Origin: Cladosporium sp. IMV 00045
Taxonomy: Eukaryota > Ascomycota > Dothideomycetes > Cladosporiales > Cladosporiaceae
DNA length: 44,304 nucleotides
Assembly (NCBI GenBank): GCA_001931905.2
Contig: MSJI02000264.1
Span: forward strand, 1-44,304
Direction: 5' to 3'
Part shown: positions 30,166 through 39,635 of the stretch, piece by piece
How the letters are laid out: the number at the start of each line of letters is the position of its first letter
How positions within the stretch are numbered: the stretch's first letter is position 1
The notes under the pieces: model-generated
Seen by the model: only the letters and a program-made list of their open reading frames with translations
Told to the model about the DNA's origin: nothing
Database searches by the model: none
Made by a program: the position numbers and the translations under genes

Positions 30166-30526
30166 GGTGGCAGTTGTGGGGGCTGTGTTGTTTTGGTTGG
30201 GTTTTGGTGTTGTAGCGAGTGCGTGGGTCGGGATGTTTTGTCGTCGTCGTCGAGTTCGATTTGCGATTTCTTTCTTTCACATGAACCTTGCTCAAGCTTC
30301 AAAGTCGGAGTGAAAGTCTGAAAATGCGGCGACTTGCCGGAGATGCCAAGACAGTCGGCAGTCTGTGAGACCCGATGGAGACTCGAGTTGCGCTTTAGGG
30401 TTAGGGTTGACATTTGGGCCAGCTGGACTACTACGACATCACTGCCAGGAAGCAATTCACAGGTCGCGCGAACTGCGATAGATACCAATAAATCGCAACG
30501 ACAAACCTCACTTCCAACAAGCAACC
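30166..30526. other. bidirectional promoter of NOP10 and LCL2
   Basis: The two start codons are 361 bp apart and face away from each other. The only strong element seen is the telobox at 30394-30408. No ORF is supported. Confidence 0.6.
30394..30408 (-). promoter_or_regulatory. telobox (AACCCTAACCCTAAA on the minus strand)
   Basis: Plus-strand TTTAGGGTTAGGGTT, about 230 bp upstream of the NOP10 start and about 120 bp upstream of LCL2. Telomere-repeat motifs of this kind occur in promoters of ribosomal-protein and ribosome-biogenesis genes in many fungi and are bound by Tbf1/Myb-type factors. NOP10 is the likelier target. Confidence 0.65.
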
Positions 30527-30963
30527 ATGCTCCTCCAATCGCTCCTCAGCGCCCTGCTCCTTTTCATCCTCCCCGCCTCAGCACAGTTCCAATTCTTCGA
30601 GCAAATGTTCAACCAAGGCGGCCAGCAACAACAAAGACCACAGAACGCCGCGTCCGACTCTTCCTGGTATCAGCAGCGCTACGAAGATGGTAAGACAACA
30701 CCTCCCTCTGACTTCAATCCACAAACATACATAGGAAGTAAATCGTACTAATCAAACTCCCAATCCCAGCCCACTGCGACAAATACCTCTGCCCCCACAC
30801 CCTCAGCTGCGTGCACTTCCCGCACCACTGCCCCTGCGCTTTCCCCGAAGTCGAGGATAAGGTCGAGTTCGGAGATGGGAGCATGGCGTGCGTGAGCAAA
30901 GGCGGGTTCAAGGCTGGCGAGGCGGCGAGGAAGGTTGAGCTTGCTAGGAAGGGATTGTTGTAA
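30527..30963 (+). CDS. LCL2: LCL2, long chronological lifespan protein 2 (secreted/ER)
   Basis: Two exons (30527-30689 and 30770-30963; 80-bp intron, GTAAGA donor, TACTAAT branch) give 118 residues. A signal peptide (residues 1-19, [14 protein letters not shown]) precedes QFQFFEQMF and a Gln-rich stretch. The C-terminal part has the family's cysteine pattern ([25 protein letters not shown]) and the conserved end [20 protein letters not shown]. Yeast Lcl2 is linked to ER-associated degradation and lifespan, but its biochemical role is not known. The length is normal for the family. Confidence 0.93.
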
Positions 30964-31462
30964 AGAATGAGAGAGTAGAGAGGTATGCGCCTCGGTGGAG
31001 AGGACGAGGATAATGAATGTTTCCTTACATTTGCTTGAAGATGTGCTTCTCAGTGGCTGGCAAATGGTGAGCGATTCTCGTTATGATACGAGGCTGTGTG
31101 ATTGCTGGAACACGGCCTGACACTTCCCACTGGACCTACGCATGGCACGAGGGAAGATAACGATCAATATTTCCAGGGTAACGTTCATGATGCATACAAA
31201 ACTCGTAAGAATTCGTTAAAGGCGCCACCGCAATGCCGCTCATATCATCCAATTTTCCCGAGCTTTTTTTCATGACCGAATCCCAAAGCCCCAGCTCAAC
31301 CCGTCCTGGGGAGCATGTATGCAAGTCTGGTTCCCAAAGAGAAATCCAAACCAAAGACCCAGAAGAACGCCACGCTCATCCCATAGAATCCCGCTCTGGC
31401 GAGCAAATAATTCCCAAACACTCCCATGTGCAAGAATAGAATCAAAAGAGGCAATCAAGTCC
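30964..31462. other. convergent intergenic region
   Basis: 3' flanks of LCL2 (+) and the 483-residue coiled-coil gene (-). Nothing else is seen. Confidence 0.5.
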
Positions 31463-32914
31463 TCACGCCGCCACTTCCGCCTTAGCATACTTGTAGCGGT
31501 ATTTCTGCTTCGCTCCGGTATCGCCAAACTCCTCACGTCCCCAAGCTCTCATGAGTTCATTGCCTAGGTTGCGATTCCTCTTTTCCAGACTTTCGATCTT
31601 GCTTCGAAGCTCCTGGATCTCCGCGTCTCTGTCCGCGAGTTTCGCGTCCCTGGCTGCGATCTTCTCTTTGTAGCGCGTTTCTCTCATGCGTACCTTCTCG
31701 GTAATTGCTGCGTCTGTTGAGGCGTTCGCGGACTTGTGCTCGGCAATCATGTTTTGTATCTCTTCGTCGTGCGCTAGCTCCAGAGCACGTGTGGCTTCTC
31801 GCGTGGTTTGCATCTCATCGGCGTGCTGCTGTCTCAGCTGCGCTATCTCAGCGTCGCGGGAAGTATTGCGTGTTCCAGCAGCTGTCGCAGCTCTCAACTC
31901 TGATCTGAGCTGCTCGATCTCGGTGGAGTGGCTAGACTTCAGGCTGTTGATGGTTCTTGTGGCATTCTGCTTCTCCTGAGCATATTCGGTGTGTAGTCGC
32001 GCCATTTCAGCAGCATGCGCGACATTGTGCGTATTCGAGGTGTTGACAGCAGCTCGTAGTTGCTCGGCGTGTTGTGCTTTGAGTTCGTTGATCTCGGCAT
32101 GATGTGTTGCACTGTCTTGCGACTGATCGACGACCTTGAGAGCTTCTTTGTGCTGCGACTTGAGGTGCTCCATCTCTGCGGCGTGAGATGCTTTGAGGCT
32201 TTCAGCATCGCGGGCAGCAGCTTCGAAAGTCGCCTTGAGCTGCTGAGAGTACTCCACAGTAATCCGGCGAATCTCATTGGTATGCGTCTCTCTTGTTGCG
32301 CGAAGCTCGCTGGTAGCCGCCTGGAGTTCTTTGGCATGTTGTGTACCGAGTCGCTCTATTTCCGCCGCATGCGACGCCTTCTCTGCAGCCCGTCCCTCCT
32401 TTTCTGCTGCCAACTCTGAGCGCAAACGCTCAATCTGGCTCATCAGGTATTGCGATGCGCCTCCGTGGGCCTGTACTGGCGAGAGCATGGCGGAGTTGTT
32501 GGCGGTGCCGTGAGGGCTGCGCTCGCTATTAGGAGTGCGGCCACCAAGTGGTGTAGGGTTGCTTGGACGAGCAGGGGAGCTGTAGTCTTCCACGGTAGGC
32601 TGCCTGTCCATTTCGTTCGTGCGGAAGATCGAAGGAGTGCCAGTGGTAATTGCTGCGCCGCCGTCTGTGTTGTTGCGCCGAAGTGCGCGACGGCCTTTCA
32701 TCCAGTCCATCATATTGATTGTGAAATCAGTCGGGCCGTCGATGTCTTCGCTCATGATGCGCGGTATCGAGCGTTCGGCTATAGGTGAGGATGCGTTGCT
32801 GGAAGGTCCAAAGGCATCTAAATCTAGAGAATATCTCGATTCCGCCGGTGATGATGGTAAGGGCCTGGGAAACGCGCTTCGCGGCGGAGACGACTGTATC
32901 CTGTTGGAGTCCAT
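31463..32914 (-). CDS. coiled-coil protein with histidine-phased repeats, function unknown
   Basis: Intronless ORF of 483 residues from the ATG at 32914. Residues 1-150 are Ser/Pro-rich, with one motif that looks conserved (DGPTDFTINMMDWMKG, about 59-74) next to a basic cluster (RRALRR). Residues about 155-470 form a coiled coil. It repeats HAAEIERL, HAAEMEHL, HAEINELK, HAEQLRA and HAAEMARL, i.e. the same H-A-x-x-(L/I/M) hendecad phrase as the 1,846-residue protein at 13873. The C-terminus (GNELMRAWGREEFGD, then Lys/Tyr-rich) also looks conserved. It has no TM segment or enzymatic domain. A cytoskeletal or septal/spindle scaffold is possible but unproven. It is divergent from the ceramide glucosyltransferase gene. 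Confidence 0.85.
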   Translation of the reverse strand: MDSNRIQSSPPRSAFPRPLPSSPAESRYSLDLDAFGPSSNASSPIAERSIPRIMSEDIDGPTDFTINMMDWMKGRRALRRNNTDGGAAITTGTPSIFRTNEMDRQPTVEDYSSPARPSNPTPLGGRTPNSERSPHGTANNSAMLSPVQAHGGASQYLMSQIERLRSELAAEKEGRAAEKASHAAEIERLGTQHAKELQAATSELRATRETHTNEIRRITVEYSQQLKATFEAAARDAESLKASHAAEMEHLKSQHKEALKVVDQSQDSATHHAEINELKAQHAEQLRAAVNTSNTHNVAHAAEMARLHTEYAQEKQNATRTINSLKSSHSTEIEQLRSELRAATAAGTRNTSRDAEIAQLRQQHADEMQTTREATRALELAHDEEIQNMIAEHKSANASTDAAITEKVRMRETRYKEKIAARDAKLADRDAEIQELRSKIESLEKRNRNLGNELMRAWGREEFGDTGAKQKYRYKYAKAEVAA

Positions 32915-33377
32915 TTCGCGTAGTCTGGTGATCGTTTGCGCAATGCTGTCTGTGCGCTAGTATCCTGGTCCACAGTGGGTTGTTCTTAATACATTCGCTC
33001 GATTCGATGCTCGGCTGTAGTAATGGGTGTTTTTGTTGCTACGCGATGCCTGAATGCGATCGCACTGATGCGTTCGTTCGTGGCCGAGGTCAGAGTGAGT
33101 TGGTAAGGCGAATGCACCCAATGATCATACTGGTGCTTACGCGCAAGAAGACCATGAATCGTAGAAGTCCGCGTGTGTATTTTATTAGTCGAAGGAAACG
33201 AGCCAGCGAGCGGTGTGTGTGCTTGTGTTTACGGCTTTGTTGACATTCGCGATAGTCAGCCGATAAGTCCGAGGATCTAATTCCGCACTTTCTGCCAGCC
33301 CAGACGAGACATCTTTCAAGAATAGACAGAATCTCCGCCAAGACTCATCAGGAGAGGCGATATACCAGGATAACCGC
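32915..33377. other. divergent promoter region
   Basis: It lies between the starts of the 483-residue coiled-coil gene (-) and the ceramide glucosyltransferase gene (+). No ORF or RNA gene is supported. Confidence 0.5.
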
Positions 33378-35051
33378 ATGACAGACGGAAAACCTGCTGC
33401 CGAGGCATTCGGCTCGGACACGGGTGTTCAGAGACATTCGCAGGTCGTGTTACTGCTGGCCACAGTCTGCCTGGTCTGGTATGTCGCTGTGACCCTCGTC
33501 TCGACGTTGGGATATGTTCAAATGTAAGTTTTAAATTGCGTGTATGAACAGGAAAAGTGTCACTAACAGGTATGCAGACGTCGGTATTTCTCCAAGACTC
33601 CACGAGAGGTCAACTGGTCAGCGGATGCGCCTCATGTAAATATCATTCGACCCATCAAAGGCCTGGAGCCTTCACTCTACGATTGTTTGGCCTCGACTTT
33701 CCGGCAGAATTATCCCAAGGATAAACTCCATATTCGGTTCTGCATATCAGATCGCGGCGATCCTGCTCTTCCGATTCTGGACCGCCTGATCAAAGACTTC
33801 TCATCCTTCGATGTACAGATCCTGGTGGAAGATGAGGACGTGGCGCTTCAGGATGGGAAGGTGCCACTTGGCCCAAATCCCAAAATCCGCAACATGAGTC
33901 GCGCCTACAGAGAAGCTGTTGGCGACTTCATCTGGATTATTGACTGCAATGTGTGGGTTGCAAAGGGAGTATGTGGTCGTCTGGTTGCCAAATTAGAAGG
34001 CCGGGGCGAAAAGCGCAAGAACAAATTCGTGCACCAATTGCCGCTTGTGGTCGACACCATGGGCACGACCACTCAAGAGGAGACTCGCGGGCTACTGGAC
34101 GACTCGGACAGCCAGATCCGCACTACGAGCTCTGCAAGCCACGCGCTTCTATCCGGAAATGGCAACCAGCGTACAGCCTCTTCTATCGGCGGTGGCAGAC
34201 TCGAAGAGCTTTTCCTGTCATCTGCTCACGCGAAATTCTACACCGCAATCAATACAGTCCTCATCGCCCCCTGCATCGTTGGCAAGAGCACCATGTTCCG
34301 CCGCCGCCACCTTGACAGCCTGACAGACAATGCCGGCATCAACTACTTCAGTGAGAACATTTGCGAAGACCACTTGATCGGCGACATGCTTTGGAGAAAA
34401 TCAGTGCCGGAGGAAATTGACGGCGAGAGCTGGGGCAAGCATGCATGCTGCTTTGGTGATCTAGCCGTCCAACCGATGGCAAACATGAGTGTTGTCGAGT
34501 ACTGGCGTCGGAGAGTGCGCTGGTTGCGGGTGCGCAAATATACAGTCACATTGGCCACACTTGTCGAGCCTGGAACGGAGAGTTTCTTGTGCTCTTTGTA
34601 TGGTGCCTTTGCTATCACCACGCTGCCGTTCTTCCAATCGCGCTTCGGCGTTCCGCCAACTTGGTCGACGTTCGCGATTTTCTGGCTCTGCAGCGTCTCG
34701 GCCTGGTGCATGCTCGACTGGACTCTCTACCTACTCCTCCACTCCGGCAGATCAATCGATGTCGACGACGAGACTCCCGCTTTTGCAAGACCACCAAAGA
34801 ACGGGCAAAGACGTCCTTTCGCGGAGTGGCTGTTTGCCTGGATCGGTAGGGAGTCTCTGGCATTCCCGATCTGGTTCTGGGCTATTTACGGCGGTGCTAG
34901 AGTAGAGTGGCGGGGTAAAGAGTTCTGGGTGGGAATGGATATGAAGGTTCACGAGCTCAAGAGGAATGATGAAGATGCACCCCATGGCGAGGCGAGTCAG
35001 AACGGTGACATCTCTCGCTCTTCTTCAAGGGGAAAGGATCGGTTGGACTGA
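33378..35051 (+). CDS. ceramide glucosyltransferase (glucosylceramide synthase, GT21)
   Basis: Two exons (33378-33523 and 33578-35051; 54-bp intron, GTAAGT donor, ACTAAC branch) give 539 residues. It moves glucose from UDP-glucose to ceramide on the cytosolic face of the Golgi. Visible features: an N-terminal TM (about 23-47), the start of the GT domain ([15 protein letters not shown], about 73), the first Asp region ([10 protein letters not shown]), the D-C-N motif (about 169-171) in place of the usual D-S-N, the third Asp in [11 protein letters not shown] (about 311), and the R-x-x-R-W motif (RRVRW, about 360). C-terminal TM segments follow (about 380-410, 415-440 and 475-495). A fungal-type insertion with Ser/Thr-rich sequence separates the second and third motifs. 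Glucosylceramide is important for hyphal growth and virulence in several fungi. Confidence 0.93.
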
Positions 35052-35867
35052 GCACATAAGCGATTATAGACGCATCGAATACGAGTTTCTGTATTCTAAC
35101 ATTAGGATGACACAGATAATCTGCTCTCTGCGGATTGAGATGTTCTTCTGGTTGAGGCTGTGCTGTCCTTCGGCGATCCTTCGCGTGATCCATCTGCGCC
35201 CATCATTTGTGACTGATCTCAAAATATATCAAATCTACTCTCCGAGATGCATGTCCACTCCACTTCTATTGGTCCACCATGCGTGCGCGTAATGGTTCAA
35301 CACACTTAAGCTCCATGGGCCGTTCCCGCTAGCCTTCAACCTAATTCCTACTCCTACTCTTTCGTATCCACATATCACGCACAACCAGGTCCAGAGACAA
35401 GTGCATACGAGCATTTGAACCTCATTTGGGATTTTTTGACGAGTAACAATCGATGGTCTTGAAGAAGAGATGACAACTGCCATGATCCTGCGCTATGAGC
35501 GGCACATAATTGCGAGGTCTCAGTTCTATCAACGGCGAGCGTTGACTTGGAGAGCATGTGATTCGCCAACGGCACCCTATCCGTTTTCCCCATCACAAAA
35601 GCCGATGAACATCCATCAGGATTCCCTCCATCTGTGCGTATGCGACTAGGCGTCCTGTCTTATACGAAAGCCCATCCGTCAGTATTAGTGCCATCAACCG
35701 TTCCTCTGAATGATGATCGACCCGCACACCTCCACATGTCACTCTGCAACCGTTCCGTCAACATCCCATGGAGAAGAAAGAGGCACACTTATACTTAGCC
35801 TCGATGCCGTCTGTCTGAATCTCGCCCTTCCACTCTCTGGTTCTCACGCGGCCTACTCGACTTCATC
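35052..35867. other. intergenic region upstream of the secreted hydrolase
   Basis: 3' flank of the ceramide glucosyltransferase gene, then the hydrolase promoter with a C/T-rich part at about 35815-35867. An ORF from 35710 overlaps the hydrolase in another frame and is a shadow. Confidence 0.5.
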
Positions 35868-37050
35868 ATGGCTATTCTCTCAGGTCTCTTTCTCTCTTTG
35901 CTATCCGTCTCTTGGGCACAGCAGTTCCAGGGCGATGTCGTCAGCGGCACCCTTCCTTCACAGGATGGCTCTGAGGTCGCGTACTTCAAGATCGACGACC
36001 CGTCCGGAGCCAATGATCACCTGACCCTCGTCAACTACCAATCGCTCGGTAGCGATGGTCGGCGATTGAACAACCAGAATGTCGAGAGAGCTGTCATCAT
36101 GATGGCTGGTCTGTTCAGAGATGCTGGAGATTACATGAACCACACGCTCTCTGCTCTGTACAAAGTCCCCGCTGGAGCCGGACCAAGCCGTGACAATGTC
36201 GCAGTCATCACACCAGTCTTCGCGAACGAGCAGGACGAGGGGGTCGCGTGGACCCAGGGTTCAAACGTCCTCGTATGGCATGAGAATGACTGGGCGTACG
36301 GCCGCAACAACATTTATCCTTCCTCGAGCACCAACACCTCCAGCTTCTCCGTCTTGGACCAGCTCGTTGCATACTACAATGATCAAAACACTTTCCCGAA
36401 CGTCAAGGAGATCGTTGTCGCCGGACACAGCATGGGATCTCAGGTATAAACACCCAAAACGATGTCCAATTCAAATCACTAACGATTCCCAGATGATCCA
36501 GCGCTACGCCACTCTCACCGACGTCAAATCCGGCCGCATCCCCATCACCTTCTGGCCCGCCGACCCGAACTCGATGGTCTGGCTGAGCACCTACAGGCCC
36601 ATCGACTACCCCAACTGCCCGGGATACGACGACTGGCCCGAAGGCTTCGCCAACTACGCCTCCGACAACCAGCAGTACGGTCAAGCCATGGTCGCCCGTG
36701 GCCGCGAAGCCCTTCTCGAGAACTACCAGAGCAAGCAAGTCTCCTACCTCCGCGCCATCCAGGACCACGGTGACTATACTGTCACCGGCTGTGGCGCGTA
36801 CACCACCGGCGCTGACCGTGATGCGCGCTTCTTGAACTTCATCGATTGGTTCCGTCCCACTTGCGAGTCTCCGTCGAACGGGAACTGCGATACTGTCGAT
36901 TACGTCGACTTGGGGCACGATGCCGCCGCTGCCTTCAGCTCAGCTGCTGGACTTTCGCGTTTGTTTTATGACAACTTCGATGGTCAGGGTGGCAGGGCTC
37001 CTGACTATGGAGCGAGGAGGCAGGAGGCTGATGATCCTTACCCTCGGTAG
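35868..37050 (+). CDS. secreted alpha/beta hydrolase
   Basis: Two exons (35868-36443 and 36493-37050; 49-bp intron with CTAAC branch) give 377 residues. A signal peptide (residues 1-18, ILSGLFLSLLSVSWAQQ) is followed by an alpha/beta-hydrolase fold. The nucleophile elbow is GHSMGS (Ser about 189), directly before the intron. A preceding strand (EIVVAGHS) and a late His in LGHDAAAAF are candidates for the catalytic set. Cys residues at NCPGYDD, GCGAYTTG, TCES and NCDT suggest disulfides in the secreted form. Possible N-glycosylation sites include NHT and NTS. The substrate cannot be predicted; the family is seen in filamentous ascomycetes. An esterase is the broadest safe guess. Confidence 0.85.
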
Positions 37051-37469
37051 AGGATGAGGCTTCATCTTTTCTCCTTCTTTCTTATTCCTTATTCTTTCTA
37101 ATTAATATTTCGTAGAATTTTCTTCTTCTTAGGTAATACAGAACATACTCATTTACACTCATGAGACATTGAGATTTTTGACCTGTAAATTGAAGAATTG
37201 CAAGTTTCGATACTGGTTTTACTGTCCTTGATCTGAAGCCAATTTCATTCCCTGATCCAAGAAGACACTTGTAACACTTTCCAATGGCGCTTGTATCGCT
37301 CTGAAGGAGCTTCATTCCACAACTAATTGTGCAGTCTGAATACCCTGAATCGCCAAGAAGTCCTCCGATGCTTTTTTTCCAATCGATGTGTTTTGTCCAA
37401 GGGATTAGCATACACCTTAACCAAAGATTCTCCATGAGGATTGTGTTTTTGGCTTTTCCCCAGCCATGA
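37051..37469. other. convergent intergenic region
   Basis: 3' flanks of the hydrolase (+) and zinc-finger (-) genes. A 138-codon minus-strand ORF (37082-37498) crosses the zinc-finger stop in another frame and lies in its 3' UTR; it has no recognisable feature. Confidence 0.5.
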
Positions 37470-39158
37470 CTACTCCTCCGTGTCATCGGCACTGTCATTG
37501 AGGAGCTTCATGCTCATACCAACTTTCTTCTGCATCGGGCCCTGAAGTAGCCCAGCGATAGCCATGAATGCGTCGTCTCCATCGCCACAGTGTCCATTCT
37601 CGATATGCTGGACAAGACCACTGAGGGAGGTGAACTTGCGATCCGGGATGTTGACTTCAGTGACAGGACCCGCAGCTCCGGTCGGGCAGTGGAAGAGCTT
37701 GGGACCGTGAACACCAGAATTGATGTGTTGACGCAAAGCGTGATCGCTCATGAAGGTACGCTCGCACTTTGAGCATGAAGGGAGACCGGAGTCCGGGTCG
37801 GCGCGCAGGGTTGGGACGGAAGAGCCTTCGCTGGATGTCGGGCTTGGAGTAGGCTTGTGGGAGGAGTCTAGGAAAGACCACTCGCATGAAGCGGTGGTGG
37901 AAGCAGATGGAGTGAGGTTGGCGCTGACGGCGCTCGACGCACTTGGTGTAAAGGTAAGACCCCTGCCTTCGCTCTCTATGATACTGGCGGTGGGAGTAAA
38001 CAGGACACCAGAGTTGCTCGAGATGTTGGAGCTTGCGGTGTCCACAGTGACGCTGGCGGGTGGCGTCCAAATGACACCCTCGTCACCTAGGGTGCTTGCC
38101 GTGTCACTTGCCTGGGGAGTCAGGACAACGCCGCTGCTGATGCTGCCACTACTCGATCCACTCACGTCAGGAGTGCACATGTGGTAGCTCTCCGAGTCGG
38201 ATATGCTTGCAAGATCGCCGTCCGAAGCGAGACCCTGATCGTTAATCTCGGAAACGCGGCTGCTGTTGAGGGAGAGATTGCTCAAAGATTTGGCAAGGTT
38301 CGAAGCCGAGTCAAGGGGGGCGACTGAAGACTGAGATTGACCACCAGTAGTAATCGAGCCGACGAAATCGGCATGCTCGGACATGGTGATGGTGCGGTCT
38401 TGATCGTACTTGTAGACGGTAGCATTAAGCTTGTCGCGCGACATTCCACCGGACTTGCATGTTGAGCTCTCCAAGTGCGCAACGAAGCCAGAGACCAGGT
38501 CGAATGTTCTACCGCAGGTGCATCTAATGGACACCAGGGGGTTACGGTGAGCCTTGGAGGAGCGTTTGTGAGCGTGCAAACCATCGAGGGTCGCGCAGAC
38601 TTTGTCGCATTCTTCGCACCAGAGGTTGGCTTCCTCTGCGCGAGCGATCTCGAAGGTAACGTTCAATTCATGATCCTCATCGGATTGTTGACCTGTTTCG
38701 TGACCCACGGAGCGGATGTGATCCATAAGGCTTCTTAAGGTCTTGAAAATGATGTTGCACTTTATGCAGCAGCAGTGTTCGGTGGTCTGTTGGTGTTCAT
38801 CGCGCTCGACGTTTGTGGCGAACGTCTCATAGCACACCGGGCAAGACTTGTGGTATTGAAGAAGATGCTTGTCTCTCGTTAAGGGAGAACGAAAGCGCAT
38901 GTCAGAACATATGCCGCACCAGACTCGCTTTCCATCGGGAGGGTGAGGATAGTCGATTTCGAGTTGCTTGCTCTTCCCGGAAGTGCAAAAAGATGTTGGG
39001 TCGTTTTGTTCCGAGTCTTGCTGGTGCTCTTGGAGTTCGTGGAATTTGCCAAAGATTTGCTCACAGTAGCACTGATAGTAGTGACCGTGGAGCACTGCAT
39101 GATTGCGAAGGGCTGTGTTGGAGCCGAAGACGGTCCCGCAGAGACAGATAGGCGCCAT
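37470..39158 (-). CDS. multi-C2H2 zinc-finger protein
   Basis: Intronless; the ATG at 39158 (MAPICLCG) gives 562 residues. The frame is open for 42 codons upstream, but that part is UTR-like. The N-terminal third has about seven C2H2-type fingers, some irregular: CLCGTVF..H..H, CYCEQIF..H, CGICSDM..H..H, CPVCYETF..H..H, CIKCNIIF..H..H, CEECDKVC..H..H and CTCGRTF..H. A Ser/Thr-rich disordered middle contains several near-repeats of the type (V/F)xTPxAS. Two more fingers are near the C-terminus (CSKCERTF..H..H and FHCP..H..C). It probably binds nucleic acid in the nucleus; the target is unknown. Similar multi-finger proteins are common and poorly characterised in Pezizomycotina. Confidence 0.85.
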   Translation of the reverse strand: MAPICLCGTVFGSNTALRNHAVLHGHYYQCYCEQIFGKFHELQEHQQDSEQNDPTSFCTSGKSKQLEIDYPHPPDGKRVWCGICSDMRFRSPLTRDKHLLQYHKSCPVCYETFATNVERDEHQQTTEHCCCIKCNIIFKTLRSLMDHIRSVGHETGQQSDEDHELNVTFEIARAEEANLWCEECDKVCATLDGLHAHKRSSKAHRNPLVSIRCTCGRTFDLVSGFVAHLESSTCKSGGMSRDKLNATVYKYDQDRTITMSEHADFVGSITTGGQSQSSVAPLDSASNLAKSLSNLSLNSSRVSEINDQGLASDGDLASISDSESYHMCTPDVSGSSSGSISSGVVLTPQASDTASTLGDEGVIWTPPASVTVDTASSNISSNSGVLFTPTASIIESEGRGLTFTPSASSAVSANLTPSASTTASCEWSFLDSSHKPTPSPTSSEGSSVPTLRADPDSGLPSCSKCERTFMSDHALRQHINSGVHGPKLFHCPTGAAGPVTEVNIPDRKFTSLSGLVQHIENGHCGDGDDAFMAIAGLLQGPMQKKVGMSMKLLNDSADDTEE

Positions 39159-39635
39159 GATGCGGGTCCTTTGCTTTGGCGGAAGAGATGATGCGAGGGG
39201 TAGAGATTGCTTTGAGGATGAAAAGGACGACAGGTTCATGCAAAGAATGACTAGGTGTTGGACGCGGTGTAGAAGAGAAGGCAAGTCGTGGAAGGCAGCT
39301 TTGCAAACAGGCTAGTGATTGCTTAGCCGACCGTGCGTTGGAGGTGAAGTGAATGCGATTGCCAGCTGCGAGCTTCCCTGCGATGCGTTGATCAACGAGC
39401 AGAGATCTTCGATTTCCGTTGGCTGGTACCTACATCCTCTGACCGCATCGTCTACACCTCAATCACTGCATCATCATATTTGGAAGCTGTAACATGTAGC
39501 CCTTGCCCCACCTCACGCAGTTGTTCTTGGGAGGACTCGAGCAGTGAACATGATGAGATTTGTCCTTCAATTCCGTCCAATCGTCCAACAAACATCCTGA
39601 ACCTCAATGATCTACGCAATCAAGATCGAAATACT
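39159..39635. other. intergenic region upstream of the zinc-finger gene
   Basis: Promoter side of the zinc-finger gene and 3' flank of the fused glycosyltransferase-phosphatase gene. A plus-strand ORF that begins here (39480) is a shadow of the phosphatase exon. Confidence 0.5.

Noticed and set aside
37082..37498. 138-codon minus-strand ORF
   Set aside because: It overlaps the zinc-finger stop in another frame and lies in the probable 3' UTR; composition looks random.
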